Assembly (NCBI GenBank): GCA_023135255.1
Contig: JAGLTN010000383.1
Coordinates: forward strand, 1 to 11,836
Direction of reading: 5' to 3'
DNA length: 11,836 nt
From: Planctomycetota bacterium
Lineage (GTDB): Bacteria > Planctomycetota > Phycisphaerae > Sedimentisphaerales > Anaerobacaceae
The translations under genes were made by a program, and so were the position numbers. The notes under the pieces were generated by a model that did no database searches, was not told the origin of the DNA, and saw only the letters and a program-made list of their open reading frames with translations. This document shows, one piece after another, positions 1-6,679 of this stretch (its first letter is position 1; the number at the start of each line of letters is the position of its first letter).

Positions 1-1242
1 GTCATCAAAGAAGGCGACTGGATCAGCCTTGATGGTACTGCTGGTCAGGTAATGCTTGGCAAAGTTGCTACAGTTGAGCCAAAACTCAGTGGCGACTTCA
101 ATAAATTCCTCAAGATCTGTGACGGCGTTCGTAAGCTTGGCGTAAGAACAAATGCTGACACTCCAGACGATGCAAAAAGAGCAAGAGATTTCGGTGCTGA
201 AGGTATCGGCCTTTGCAGAACTGAGCACATGTTCTTTGAAGGTGGAAGAATTTGGCCTGTTCGTTCAATGATCCTCGCTGCTGATGATTATGCTATGATG
301 CTCGCTGAGCTCGAAGTTGCAACAGATAAGAAAGAAATTGCTGCTATCAACAAAACATATGCAGTAGCTAAGAAACAATTCGAAGGTGCACTCAAGAAAC
401 TTCTCCCATATCAGAGAAAAGACTTTGAAGGTATCTTTACCGCTATGGCTGGACTGCCAGTGACTGTTCGTCTGCTGGACCCTCCTCTGCATGAGTTTCT
501 GCCACAGGATGCTAAAAGTCAGGCTGAAATGGCTAAGATACTGAAAGTTACACCTGCTGTAGTAAAAGCTAAAGTTGCTCAGCTTCATGAGTTCAACCCA
601 ATGCTTGGCCACCGTGGTTGCAGACTTTCAATTACTTATCCTGCAATTGCTCGTATGCAAGGCCGAGCTATCATCGAAGCCGCTCTTAAGGTTAAAAAAG
701 CAGGTAAAGTTGTTAAGCCTGAGATTATGATACCATTGATCGGAACACTCGCTGAGTACACTATTGTCAGAGATGTGATCGTAGACGAGATCAAAAAGGT
801 ATTCAAGGAAAAGGGCGACAAGATCGCTTATATGGTTGGTACAATGATCGAAGTTCCAAGAGCTGCACTGACAGCAGATGAAATTGCTACACAGGCTCAG
901 TTCTTTAGCTTTGGTACTAATGATCTTACTCAGATGGCTTGCGGCTTTAGCCGTGACGATGCTGGTAAGTTCCTCGGCGATTATGTCAAGAAGGGTATTT
1001 ATAAAGCTGACCCATTCCAACAGCTCGATCAGAGCGGTGTTGGGAAGCTTGTTGAGATGGGTGTTAAGCTTGGTAGAAGTACCAGGAAGAGCCTTAAAAC
1101 TGGTATCTGCGGCGAACATGGCGGTGATCCTAACAGTATTGATTTCTGCCACAGAATTGGTTTGAATTATGTTTCATGTTCACCGTTTAGAGTGCCTATC
1201 GCAAGGCTCTCAGCGGCTCAGGCAGCGATTGTAAATAAGTAA
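1..1242 (+). CDS. ppdK: Pyruvate, phosphate dikinase, C-terminal part (5' truncated by window)
   Basis: The frame is open from base 1 and ends with TAA at 1240-1242, giving 413 residues of an enzyme usually near 870-900. PPDK interconverts pyruvate + ATP + Pi and PEP + AMP + PPi in the cytosol. What remains is the end of the phosphohistidine domain ([10 protein letters not shown] at the start) and the whole PEP/pyruvate-binding barrel. Diagnostic motifs are [12 protein letters not shown] (about nt 211-246), [11 protein letters not shown] (about 472-504), [13 protein letters not shown] (about 592-630), [18 protein letters not shown] (about 910-936) and CGEHGGDP. The Cys at 1108-1110 in that last motif matches the catalytic acid/base Cys. 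No frame damage is seen. The first in-frame ATG (52-54) is internal, not the start. The family call is secure; physiological direction cannot be told from sequence. Confidence 0.96.
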   Translation, partial: VIKEGDWISLDGTAGQVMLGKVATVEPKLSGDFNKFLKICDGVRKLGVRTNADTPDDAKRARDFGAEGIGLCRTEHMFFEGGRIWPVRSMILAADDYAMMLAELEVATDKKEIAAINKTYAVAKKQFEGALKKLLPYQRKDFEGIFTAMAGLPVTVRLLDPPLHEFLPQDAKSQAEMAKILKVTPAVVKAKVAQLHEFNPMLGHRGCRLSITYPAIARMQGRAIIEAALKVKKAGKVVKPEIMIPLIGTLAEYTIVRDVIVDEIKKVFKEKGDKIAYMVGTMIEVPRAALTADEIATQAQFFSFGTNDLTQMACGFSRDDAGKFLGDYVKKGIYKADPFQQLDQSGVGKLVEMGVKLGRSTRKSLKTGICGEHGGDPNSIDFCHRIGLNYVSCSPFRVPIARLSAAQAAIVNK

Positions 1243-1247
1243 GTGAT

Positions 1248-1275
1248 TTGACAAAAATCATTATTTATGTAAAAC
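1248..1275 (+). promoter_or_regulatory. Possible promoter for the symporter gene
   Basis: A perfect -35 hexamer TTGACA (1248-1253) is followed after 16 bp by TAAAAC (1270-1275, 4 of 6 to consensus). Transcription would start inside the ppdK terminator hairpin, so the new transcript would lack the upstream arm and escape termination. The -10 is weak, so this is tentative. Confidence 0.35.
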
Positions 1276-1276
1276 T

Positions 1277-1312
1277 AAAAGGTGTGTTAGCAAAAGCTGA
1301 TGCACCTTTTTT
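1277..1312 (+). terminator. Rho-independent terminator after ppdK
   Basis: AAAAGGTG (1277-1284) pairs with CACCTTTT (1303-1310). A short inner AGC/GCT pairing lies in the loop, and a T-run (1307-1312) ends the structure. It begins 34 bp after the ppdK stop and separates ppdK from the symporter gene. Confidence 0.7.
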
Positions 1313-1332
1313 GATTAATCCGGAGAGATAAG

Positions 1333-2715
1333 ATGGTTTCTTTTATTCTGCTTTGTCTGCTCTTAGGCTTGGGGCATTTATTAAGAGTTCGTGTCAAGCT
1401 GTTCCAAAAACTCTACCTTCCAAGTTGTGTAGTCGCAGGTCTTGTTGGTCTTTGTGTGATTCAGCTTATCTATCTGATCTCCAACTATGTCGGCGATGGC
1501 ACATTCGCTCAAAAGACATTAGTTTTTACTGACCCATGGTCCAGGATTCCCGGATTTTTAATTAATATAGTTTTTGCATGTCTTTTCCTCGGCGTAAAGA
1601 TACCAAAATTCTCTCATCTTTTCAAAGTTGCCAGGCCTCAGGTTATTTATGGCCAAATCGTTGCCTGGGGACAATATGTTGTCGGAATCGGGGTATTCAT
1701 CATTGGAGGCAAATGGGTTTTTAAGAACCTCCCTGCGATGTTTGCTGGCATATTGCCTGTCGGGTTTGAAGGTGGTCATGGAACCGCAGCGGGAATGGCA
1801 GAAGTGTTTGAACATCATGGTTGGGCAGCTGGAAAAGATTTTGCCCTTACCAGTGCAACATTTGGAATTGTCTCTGCAATAATAGTCGGCATGATCCTCA
1901 TCAACTGGGCTGTGCGAAAAGGCCATATTCAAAATATCAAATCACCATCCGAGATCGAAGAAGATGACAGCATCGCGATAATTCCTGTAGACCAAAGACC
2001 ATCAGCAGGCAGGTTAACCGTTAACAGCGACGTAGTCGAAGCATTCAGCCTCCAGATAGTGGCGGTAGCAATCGCCATCGGCATAGGCTATCTTATAAAA
2101 GAATTACTAATGATGGTCGAAGTGGGCGTGCCATTTCTGTCTGAACATAAACTCCTTAGCGGCTTCCCGCTTTTCCCACTTTGCATGATAGGCGGTCTTA
2201 TTGTCCAGCTTTTTGAGGACAGATTCGACAAACACAACTTAATTGACCTGGGGCTGATAAGGAGGATACAAAACAGCTCACTGGATTTTCTGGTGATAGC
2301 TGCAATTGCGACAATAAAAGTGCAGGTTGTGCTTGCGGGTCTTTTGCCGTTGATGCTACTCGTATTTGCCGGTATTGCATGGAACGTTTTTTGTGTGCTG
2401 TTTTTGGCCAGACGATTTTTTAAAGACAGCTGGTTTGAAAGAGCAATTGTCGAAATGGGCCAATCTATGGGTGTTACCGCAACCGGGCTTTTGCTGTTGC
2501 GCGTTGTCGACCCCGATTATAAAACAGAAGCAGCAGATGCGTTTGCCTGTAAGCAATTAATCCATGAACCTTTTATGGGGGGAGGTCTCTGGACTGCATC
2601 AGCTATACCGCTAATAGCGATCGTTGGGGCAGTACCAGTATTTTTTATCTGTTTGGCAGCAATAGTCTTCTGGCTTGTTATTGCACTATTGCCAAAGTTT
2701 TTGCCTGTAAAATGA
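1333..2715 (+). CDS. gltS: Sodium/glutamate symporter (GltS/ESS family)
   Basis: A 460-residue, strongly hydrophobic inner-membrane protein with roughly ten or more membrane segments. The family takes up glutamate coupled to Na+. The motif GFEGGHGTAAGM (residues 144-155) matches the Gly-rich re-entrant loop of the GltS family. A second Gly-rich segment near the C-terminus (KQLIHEPFMGGG) lies before the last two membrane segments. A polar stretch at about residues 192-232 is probably a cytosolic loop. The protein is longer than E. coli GltS (about 400 residues), as in a distinct branch of the family, so substrate is less certain than family. The ATG at 1333 is preceded by GGAGAG (1322-1327) at good spacing. 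It stands alone between the ppdK terminator and the tRNA promoter. Confidence 0.85.
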   Translation: MVSFILLCLLLGLGHLLRVRVKLFQKLYLPSCVVAGLVGLCVIQLIYLISNYVGDGTFAQKTLVFTDPWSRIPGFLINIVFACLFLGVKIPKFSHLFKVARPQVIYGQIVAWGQYVVGIGVFIIGGKWVFKNLPAMFAGILPVGFEGGHGTAAGMAEVFEHHGWAAGKDFALTSATFGIVSAIIVGMILINWAVRKGHIQNIKSPSEIEEDDSIAIIPVDQRPSAGRLTVNSDVVEAFSLQIVAVAIAIGIGYLIKELLMMVEVGVPFLSEHKLLSGFPLFPLCMIGGLIVQLFEDRFDKHNLIDLGLIRRIQNSSLDFLVIAAIATIKVQVVLAGLLPLMLLVFAGIAWNVFCVLFLARRFFKDSWFERAIVEMGQSMGVTATGLLLLRVVDPDYKTEAADAFACKQLIHEPFMGGGLWTASAIPLIAIVGAVPVFFICLAAIVFWLVIALLPKFLPVK

Positions 2716-2733
2716 AAACACAATTAAGAATTA

Positions 2734-2761
2734 TTGACTTTTAGAAAAATTCTAATAGAAT
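2734..2761 (+). promoter_or_regulatory. Sigma-70-type promoter of tRNA-His
   Basis: TTGACT (2734-2739) is separated by 16 bp from TAGAAT (2756-2761). This places the start of transcription about 25-30 nt before the mature tRNA, and nothing else is nearby to be served by it. Confidence 0.6.
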
Positions 2762-2795
2762 GCTGATTCGCATTCGACTTCATTTGCGTAATTAT

Positions 2796-2870
2796 GGTGA
2801 AAGTAGCTCAGTTGGATAGAGCACTGGATTGTGGTTCCAGGGGTCGGGGGTTCAATTCCCCTCTTTCACC
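2796..2870 (+). tRNA. tRNA-His (anticodon GTG)
   Basis: A full cloverleaf can be drawn. The acceptor GTGAAAG (2797-2803) pairs with CTTTCAC (2863-2869). The D stem is GCTC/GAGC, the anticodon stem CTGGA/TCCAG with loop TTGTGGT and anticodon GTG at 2831-2833, and the T stem GGGGG/CCCCT with loop TTCAATT. The extra G at 2796 faces C73 at 2870, the G-1:C73 identity pair specific to tRNA-His. The 3' CCA is not encoded (CTT follows), so a CCA-adding enzyme is needed. Confidence 0.97.
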
Positions 2871-2875
2871 CTTTA

Positions 2876-2919
2876 AAAAAGCGGCCTATCCTTAAAGATA
2901 AGCCGCTTTTTGTTTTTTA
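2876..2919 (+). terminator. Rho-independent terminator of tRNA-His
   Basis: AAAAAGCGGC (2876-2885) pairs with GCCGCTTTTT (2902-2911). The stem is extended inward by TATC/GATA (2887-2890 with 2897-2900) across one C-A mismatch, with a six-base loop. A long T-rich tract follows. The run of A before and T after would make it work in both directions. Confidence 0.88.
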
Positions 2920-2974
2920 ATAATATCCTGAATTATCACCGATGTTTCCAGATTAAACTCATGAGGATAATAAT

Positions 2975-3772
2975 TTTGAGATTAATAGCTCAACGCTGGG
3001 TCTTTGAGTGAGAGGTCGCCAACCCAGCGAAGAAGAATGAGAGACAAATTTTTAATACTTTATATCTAACCGGCAAGCCGGAGAATATTTAAACTGGACT
3101 TGACAACCTGCCTTTTTTTTAATTTTTTGTTGCGGGTTCGAGTCCAGCGTTGGCCAAAACTGGTTGCCTTGGCCAGATTTATAATTAACACAACACCAAG
3201 TTGCGATTAATTTTTTGCTGGATCTACTTAGAGAGAGAGTGCAAATCCAGCGAAGAAGAGGAGAGAGAGTTTTTAAGCCTTAACCTCCTATGGTTATCGC
3301 GGTATCTAACCGCGTCAGCTTTTGTTGCTGGGTCTACTAGAGAGAGAGTGCAAACCCAGCGAAGAAGAGGAGAGAGAGTTTTTAAGCTTTAACCTCCTAT
3401 GGTTATCGCGGTATCTAACCGCGTCAGCTTTTGTTGCTGGGTCTACTAAGAGAGAGAGTGCAAACCCAGCGAAGAAGAGGAGAGAGAGTTTTTAAGCTTT
3501 AACCTCCTATGGTTATCGCGGTATCTAACCGCGTCAGCTTTTATTGCTGGGTCTACTAAGAGAAAGATTGCAAACCCAGCGAAGAAGAAGAGAAGAGAAG
3601 AATCTTTAAGCTTCTTAAGCTTATTTTATTATTATCACGACATAAATCGTGCTAAGATCTGCCGGGCTTTATAGGCGCCTTAATTGTAACGTTGCGTTAC
3701 GACAACCTATAGCCCAGCTTGGGGAAGAAAACTCTTCACGAGCTATTATAAACATGGTTATCAAACCATGAC
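2975..3772. ncRNA. Candidate large structured RNA built of repeated hairpin modules
   Basis: This roughly 800-nt stretch has no plausible gene but is dense in helices. Six hairpin units (2995-3580) are followed by CACGA/TCGTG (3636-3651), a long stem GGGCT-ATAGG/CCTAT-AGCCC (3664-3675 with 3706-3715, two-base bulge), GAAGA/TCTTC (3724-3737) and CATGGTT/AACCATG (3753-3770, loop ATCA). Paired bases change together between units, which supports function as RNA. The strand is unresolved. On the plus strand a weak candidate promoter is TTTCCA (2945-2950), 18 bp, AATAAT (2969-2974). On the minus strand the region lies 43 bp after the stop of the sigma-54-promoted gene, with no clear terminator between. 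It matches no RNA family I can name. Confidence 0.45.
2995..3580. repeat. Tandem array of about 110-bp hairpin units (six copies, two divergent)
   Basis: Units begin at 2995, 3094 (very degenerate), 3217, 3327, 3436 and 3546; the last is only complete through its first hairpin. The three central units are nearly identical, with periods of 110, 109 and 110 bp. Each has a stem GCTGGGT...ACCCAGC with a 20-21 nt purine-rich loop, a purine linker (GAAGAAGAGGAGAGAGAG) and TTTTTAAGC. Then come AACC-tcctat-GGTT, CGCGGT-atcta-ACCGCG and GCTT, where AAGC and GCTT can close a multiloop (unit 3: 3275-3278 with 3318-3321). Unit 3 has GCTGGAT/ATCCAGC and unit 2 CTGGACT/AGTCCAG (3094-3100 with 3141-3147), so pairing is kept while sequence changes. 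Periods are not multiples of three and stops occur, so this is not coding. Confidence 0.9.
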
Positions 3773-3815
3773 CGCTCTCTTCCAGAAAGATCAACAATAA
3801 GCATTTAATAAAGGT

Positions 3816-4241
3816 TTAGTTTCTAACTTTTTTATACCTTTTGCTTTTTGTGGGACTGATAGACTCGATCGAGATAACACCCTTGAGACCAAGAATGTTA
3901 GCGACCGTCTGTTTGAAAAGCTCGTCATCGGTTTCGTCAGTCAAAACTGCCGAGACGCCGAGACTGCGTGCATCTATTTCCTGCTGCACGTCATTAGCTT
4001 TTACAAAAACTATGGTTGGGATGTCAGGCTTAACTGCCCGTAGGCTTTTAATGAACTGACCGTCCGCCATGTCTTTCAGATCCCACTTGCTGATCACGCT
4101 GTCAATTTTTTCACTTTTCAAAGAACTCGCAGCCTGCTTTCCTGACTGCATTGAAATTATTCGGATTGGTAACTCTTTCAGTATTTCGTTTTTGCCTTCA
4201 AGGCCCACTGTCAAAATATTTGCCTGAACAAGAACTATCAT
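3816..4241 (-). CDS. Degenerate (pseudo-)receiver domain protein
   Basis: A 141-residue, single-domain protein with the outline of a CheY-like receiver. Residues 47-61 (DSVISKWDLKDMADG) align with the usual V-[IL]-[ST]-D-W-x-[LM]-P-x-M-D-G around the phosphoacceptor, but Lys52 stands where the Asp should be. The acidic pair after strand 1, the Thr/Ser of strand 4 (PTIVFVKAN has Val) and the conserved Lys of strand 5 (AVLTDETDD) are also missing, so canonical phosphorylation is not expected. The tail from about residue 125 is basic and probably disordered. TAGGG (4249-4253) lies 7 bp before the ATG. The gene is 376 bp downstream of a sigma-54 activator on the same strand and has a sigma-54 promoter match in that gap. 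Its role is unknown; protein-protein signalling is a reasonable guess. Confidence 0.75.
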   Translation of the reverse strand: MIVLVQANILTVGLEGKNEILKELPIRIISMQSGKQAASSLKSEKIDSVISKWDLKDMADGQFIKSLRAVKPDIPTIVFVKANDVQQEIDARSLGVSAVLTDETDDELFKQTVANILGLKGVISIESISPTKSKRYKKVRN

Positions 4242-4307
4242 TACACAACCCTACAATTTCTAATTCCAAAACTTACTTAACTTTTTAATAACTTCACCAG
4301 TACATAT

Positions 4308-4323
4308 AGCGATAGCTGTGCCA
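4308..4323 (-). promoter_or_regulatory. Sigma-54 (RpoN) promoter, -24/-12 type
   Basis: Read on the minus strand the site is TGGCACAGCTATCGCT, against the consensus TGGCACG-N4-TTGCW. Ten of twelve defined positions match, including the GG and GC doublets at the exact spacing. Transcription would start near 4297, giving a 56-nt leader before the ATG at 4241. A sigma-54 activator is encoded just upstream. Confidence 0.7.
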
Positions 4324-4492
4324 GAATAAGAAAATGAAAAATAAAAATTTTAAGTACTTGTAAAATAAGCACTTCTGCTGAGTTATTTTTTTAAGCTTGT
4401 TTTTATAAAAAATTTGGATAGTGACTAATCTGGTCGGCAAGGCTCTATGACATTTTTTGTAAGCACTAATATACCATGAGGTTATAAAGCGA

Positions 4493-4528
4493 GTGACCAT
4501 TATGGTTGCACCTGACTATAATGGTCAC
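4493..4528. promoter_or_regulatory. Perfect 11-bp inverted repeat, candidate activator-binding site (UAS)
   Basis: GTGACCATTAT (4493-4503) and ATAATGGTCAC (4518-4528) are perfect inverted copies with a 14-bp spacer. The left arm runs into ACCATTATGGT, itself nearly a palindrome. No T-run follows on either strand, so a terminator is unlikely. The centre lies about 190 bp upstream of the -24 element of the sigma-54 promoter, the usual enhancer distance, and 90 bp after the activator's stop codon. The alternative is an mRNA hairpin in the activator's 3' UTR. Confidence 0.55.
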
Positions 4529-4617
4529 CTGAAATTGTTACAAATAAAAATCAATAGGGGATTGGTATTTTGGCTGAAAGAATCAGTTGGAAAATTAAAA
4601 AAATGAAGCGGATGAAA

Positions 4618-5679
4618 TCAGCTTTTAGTTTTTTTGTTGATATTCGACAGTGAAATATTGAGCTTTTCAATAAGCCTGTTAAGACTTCGTCTTTCAATGC
4701 CAAGTATTTTGGCGGTAGCGAGCTTTCTCCCTTTGGTGAACTCAAGTGTTTGTATGACAAGCTTACGTTTGACTTCATTAAGAGTAGGCATTTCATGTTT
4801 GGGATATTGAGGGGTGTCTGCTATTATTATTTCAAAAGGCAATGCTGAAGATTCGATCTGCTGGGCTTGAGTAAGAACATAAGCACGTTCGATAGCATTG
4901 GCAAGTTCACGAACATTGCCTGGCCAAGAATAGTTCAACAAAAGCTCTTCGGTTTGTTTGCTCAACTTTTTTTCTGATTCGCCGTAAAATATCGCCTGGT
5001 TAGCAAGAAAATGTTTAGCTAAAGGCAAAATATCATCCTTACGCTGTCGCAAGGGGGGGACTTCAAGAGTTACCACATTCAAACGGTAAAAAAGATCCGC
5101 TCTGAATTTCTTATTATTCACCATTTCTCTAAGATCGCAGTTTGATGCACACACGACTCTTACATCTATTGGGTAGCTTTTTGTTGAGCCTATAGGGGTT
5201 ACGGTACTTTGCTGAAGAACTCGCAAAAGTTTTGCCTGGAGTTCAAGAGGGATTTCGCTTATTTCATCAAGGAATATAGTCCCGCCATCTGCAGCCCTGA
5301 AAAAACCTAACGTGTCATCTAAGGCACCAGTAAAGGCACCTTTCGCATGACCGAAGAGCTGACTTTCAAAAAGCTGACCTGTCAGTGTAGTACAGTCGAC
5401 AGGGATAAAAACTTTCCTGGCTCGATCGCTGGCATCATGAATCTCACGGGCAACCATTTCCTTACCAACGCCGGTTTCTCCTGTGATTATAATCGAACAC
5501 TTTCTCGTTGCGATGGCACCGATCATCTCGATAATTGAATTAAAAGCGGGGGATTGCCCTATGAAATCTGCATTGTGAGACATTCCGCGCACAACACTAT
5601 ATAGTGCCTCCGCTTGAGGTTTCTTTGTTGAGTCGAATTGAACCTCTTTCATTGACTCTTTGTCCAAATTGTCTCTCAT
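4618..5679 (-). CDS. Sigma-54-dependent transcriptional activator (AAA+ and Fis-type HTH, no receiver)
   Basis: A 353-residue bacterial enhancer-binding protein. It has a short N-terminal part (about 1-36) in place of a receiver or sensor domain, then the AAA+ domain with Walker A GETGVGKE (67-74), GAFTGA sigma-54 contact loop (114-119), Walker B GGTIFLDE (132-139), sensor I region (ASN, 178-180), the RADLFYRL arginine-finger region (193-200) and GNVREL (254-259). A Fis-like helix-turn-helix is at about 307-341. All motifs for ATPase-driven open-complex formation are intact. Without a receiver it may be constitutive or controlled by a partner; a pseudo-receiver is encoded next on the same strand. 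The start is not certain. ATG 5679 has GAAGAAG upstream; ATG 5652 (Met10) has only AAAGAG. Confidence 0.93.
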   Translation of the reverse strand: MRDNLDKESMKEVQFDSTKKPQAEALYSVVRGMSHNADFIGQSPAFNSIIEMIGAIATRKCSIIITGETGVGKEMVAREIHDASDRARKVFIPVDCTTLTGQLFESQLFGHAKGAFTGALDDTLGFFRAADGGTIFLDEISEIPLELQAKLLRVLQQSTVTPIGSTKSYPIDVRVVCASNCDLREMVNNKKFRADLFYRLNVVTLEVPPLRQRKDDILPLAKHFLANQAIFYGESEKKLSKQTEELLLNYSWPGNVRELANAIERAYVLTQAQQIESSALPFEIIIADTPQYPKHEMPTLNEVKRKLVIQTLEFTKGRKLATAKILGIERRSLNRLIEKLNISLSNINKKTKS

Positions 5680-5741
5680 TTTTTCTTCTTCGCAATCTTC
5701 CTTCGGTGCTCATCAAGCAATCTGACAAACTCAAAACATCA
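5680..5741 (-). pseudogene. Possible tail of a lost upstream gene (ATGA overlap with the activator)
   Basis: On the minus strand a short open stretch ends EFVRLLDEHRRKIAKKKK and its TGA overlaps the activator's ATG as ATGA, the layout of translational coupling. An in-frame TGA lies only 20 codons upstream. A single-base shift near the TTTT at 5730-5733 would join it to an open frame reading SLVSDVL further up. The peptide looks like a natural charged helix, but it is very short and could be chance. Confidence 0.2.
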
Positions 5742-6066
5742 CTCACAAGGGACTCCGCTCCTACTCTACTCTCTATAGAGAAGGCTACGCCCTACTTCTC
5801 CTGCAAAAAAGAGTATATCATATTCATATAAAAAATCAAGAGGATTATAGGACCTTGCTTTTGTTTTTTTGGATTAAACAACTGCTATATGTTTACAAAA
5901 TGTGTAAATGGCTACTTAGGCGGTGTTAAGAAGGGTGGTTTTTTGAGGTTTTGCAGGGGGGTGGTGCCGTAACCATTTGTAAAATAAGAAGTTAAGCTGC
6001 GAAACAAGCTGATTTACGGTTGAATCTGGGTAATTTCGCGTTTTTTCGAAAATATTTTTTAATTTT
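5742..6066. other. Gene-poor spacer with short palindromes
   Basis: I see no gene here. The left end (about 5742-5803) differs in composition from its surroundings. It carries the 12-bp palindrome TCTCTATAGAGA (5770-5781) overlapping a hairpin GAGAAG (5778-5783)/CTTCTC (5795-5800), perhaps debris of a small repeat element. A minus-strand TATAAT (revcomp of 5844-5849) has no good -35. The rest is T-rich with G runs near 5956-5962. The promoter of the activator should lie here but I cannot pin it down. Confidence 0.4.
5892..5908. promoter_or_regulatory. Operator-like inverted repeat TTTACA-N5-TGTAAA
   Basis: A perfect 6-bp inverted repeat (5892-5897 and 5903-5908) with a 5-bp spacer, between the activator gene and the CBS gene. 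The shape suits a dimeric repressor site upstream of the activator, but arms of this length in AT-rich DNA occur by chance. Confidence 0.25.
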
Positions 6067-6498
6067 TTATTGCCTGATTGAAGTCAAATGGCTTTGAAGG
6101 GCCATTTCCAGGCTGCCCACCTTTTTTATTTTCAAGATATAAGCGATTATGTCTTTTTTGCTCAGAATACCTACAATTTTACCATTTTTTAGAATTGGAA
6201 CTCTTCTGAAGTGATTACGAATAAAACACTCAGTTACATCAGTCAAATTGTCACTTTCATCAAATACGACAACGTCTTTTGTCATAAATTGTTCAACTTT
6301 TGAGTCTTCTTCTATATTAGCGTACAGCAATTTAATAACATCTTTTTCTGTGATTATTCCTACCAGATTATCGTCATCGTCCACTACAGGCAGTCCGGTT
6401 ATATTATTATTCAAAAGCAATTCAATCGCGTTATATACTGGTGCATCTTTTTTTACTGTTATGACATTAGTTTTCATCACAGTTTTTATACTAAACAT
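6067..6498 (-). CDS. Tandem CBS-domain protein
   Basis: A 143-residue soluble protein made almost entirely of two CBS domains (about residues 8-57 and 69-122). Signatures include VMKTNVITVKKDAPVYNAIELL, split here as VMKTNVITV then AIELL, plus ITGLPVVDDDDNLVGIITEKD in the first domain and FRRVPILKNGKIVGILSKKD in the second. Such Bateman modules bind adenine nucleotides and act as energy or redox sensors for partners; no effector domain is attached. The ATG at 6498 has AAAGG (6505-6509) 6 bp upstream. The peptidase gene upstream on the same strand ends 181 bp away, so co-transcription is possible but not shown. The partner cannot be inferred from context. Confidence 0.92.
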   Translation of the reverse strand: MFSIKTVMKTNVITVKKDAPVYNAIELLLNNNITGLPVVDDDDNLVGIITEKDVIKLLYANIEEDSKVEQFMTKDVVVFDESDNLTDVTECFIRNHFRRVPILKNGKIVGILSKKDIIAYILKIKKVGSLEMALQSHLTSIRQ

Positions 6499-6679
6499 AT
6501 TTTGCCTTTGTTATTTACAATCCCAATTATTGTTACTACTGCTTATATATCGAGATTTTCCTCTGTGACGTTCATTTATTTTTGTAATATTATTAAATTT
6601 ATGAATAAAAAAATAAACAAGGTGACATGTTTATAGCAAAATAATCTGATTTTGGTCAGGATATTTTGATTTTATCGGG

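Noticed and set aside
628..1152. Long minus-strand open frame opposite ppdK
   Set aside because: It is a shadow of the well-supported ppdK frame, with no homology-like motifs.
2847..2870. Integration (att) site at the tRNA-His 3' end
   Set aside because: No second copy of the tRNA 3' end and no integrase gene are present in the window.
3201..3392. Short + strand open frame across the repeats
   Set aside because: It begins at a TTG without a binding site, and the repeat period of 109-110 bp shifts the frame each unit. The pattern is RNA-like, not protein-like.
2995..3580. CRISPR array
   Set aside because: The units are conserved along their full 110 bp with no unique spacers, and no cas genes are seen.
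2995..3580. CsrB-type sponge for CsrA
   Set aside because: The architecture is similar, but the GGA in each unit is in the linker, preceded by GA rather than the A-N of ANGGA, and is not in a hairpin loop. A different binding protein remains possible.
4359..4371. TTGTAAAATAAG shared with about 5977-5988, flanking the activator
   Set aside because: A 12-base match is expected several times by chance in AT-rich DNA of this length.
4578..4617. Terminator after the activator gene (minus strand)
   Set aside because: Only a 4-bp AAGC/GCTT stem with an 11-base loop precedes the T-run, which is too weak to call.
5951..5972. Second sigma-54 promoter (minus strand CGGCAC...TGCA)
   Set aside because: The distance between the GG and GC doublets is 2 bp too long, which abolishes such promoters.
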